Origin: Streptomyces nojiriensis
GTDB lineage: Bacteria; Actinomycetota; Actinomycetes; Streptomycetales; Streptomycetaceae
Length of the DNA: 64,000 bases
Direction of reading: 5' to 3'
Assembly (NCBI RefSeq): GCF_017639205.1
Contig: NZ_CP071139.1
Location: forward strand, 7,439,501-7,503,500
Shown: piece by piece, positions 63,964-64,000 of the stretch
Position numbering within the stretch: the first letter of the stretch is position 1
How the letters are laid out: each line of letters opens with the position of its first letter
Notes under the pieces: generated by a model
Database searches by the model: none
Told to the model about the DNA's origin: nothing
What the model saw: only the letters and a program-made list of their open reading frames with translations
Translations under genes and position numbers: made by a program

Positions 63964-64000
63964 TCACGGAGCGGGGACGAACTCGTGCACCAGCCGCACG
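63964..64000 (-). CDS. C-terminus of a leftward gene (3' fragment)
   Basis: Read on the minus strand, VRLVHEFVPAP followed by TGA (63964-63966) is a plausible protein end running out of the window. Only 11 residues are visible; the call rests on the gap after the terminator and the codon pattern, and no family can be named. Confidence 0.35.
   Translation of the reverse strand, partial: VRLVHEFVPAP

Noticed and set aside
60689..63967. Leftward 1092-codon frame opposite deiminase 4 and the exporter
   Set aside because: Antisense shadow; both sense genes have clear motifs.

Overview
The window is high-GC DNA (roughly 70% or more) with GTG/TTG starts, dense 4-bp gene overlaps, Tat-type signal peptides, a monomeric isocitrate dehydrogenase and a family GH46 chitosanase. 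All of this points to the chromosome of a Streptomyces or close relative. I see no phage structural genes, integrase, rRNA or CRISPR array.

Layout. 1-12 kb holds housekeeping and transport genes: the end of a phospholipase-D-like gene, a long-form GAPDH, an MFS pump divergent from an ArsR-type regulator, a second MFS pump, a tandem Nudix protein, a divergent LysE/LysR pair, a Mop-domain regulator, a CorA channel, a secreted chitosanase and a DUF805 protein. 12-24 kb has isocitrate dehydrogenase, a membrane protein with a PemK-like tail, a degenerate ATPase, a secreted GH71-type alpha-1,3-glucanase, an aminotransferase, cobF, the lactate-oxidation operon lutABC, a VOC protein, a DUF309 protein and tRNA-Pro(GGG). 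24-28.3 kb is a two-gene conflict (defence-type) system: a trypsin-like protease fused to a STAND NTPase with about 13 C-terminal helical repeats, plus a small trypco2 partner. 28.5-35.3 kb is a TrmB/LuxR-type regulator divergent from a tiny secreted peptide. Downstream are two secreted cell-wall enzymes (NlpC/P60-like and SpoIID-like) that carry the same seven-repeat C-terminal domain, encoded by a 947-bp near-identical duplication. 35.3-41 kb is an exporter pair, one half being an MFS-ABC fusion of 1074 residues, divergent from a TetR gene with a perfect 24-bp palindrome between them.

44.5-62 kb is the most coherent accessory region. It has four paralogous agmatine/peptidyl-arginine deiminases (three with Tat signals, one cytosolic), three TetR regulators, a Ser/Thr kinase, a UreAB-UreC urease without accessory genes, and a five-gene dipeptide-type ABC importer. 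Five copies of one palindrome (best copy TTGACTGAATTTTCAGTCAA) lie upstream of three deiminases, the urease operon and a TetR/kinase divergent pair, so I read this as one regulon. I infer that extracellular and intracellular deimination of guanidino compounds, urea or ureido hydrolysis and import are co-regulated. The substrate is unknown.

Three short MITE-like elements (6973-7140, 18095-18296, 59705-59906) share a core and each starts at the CTAG formed by the TAG stop codon of a neighbouring gene. A DUF4436 gene at 43571-44415 is broken by two lesions. Starts were chosen from ribosome binding sites and family N-termini; functions are from motifs read by eye, without database searches.
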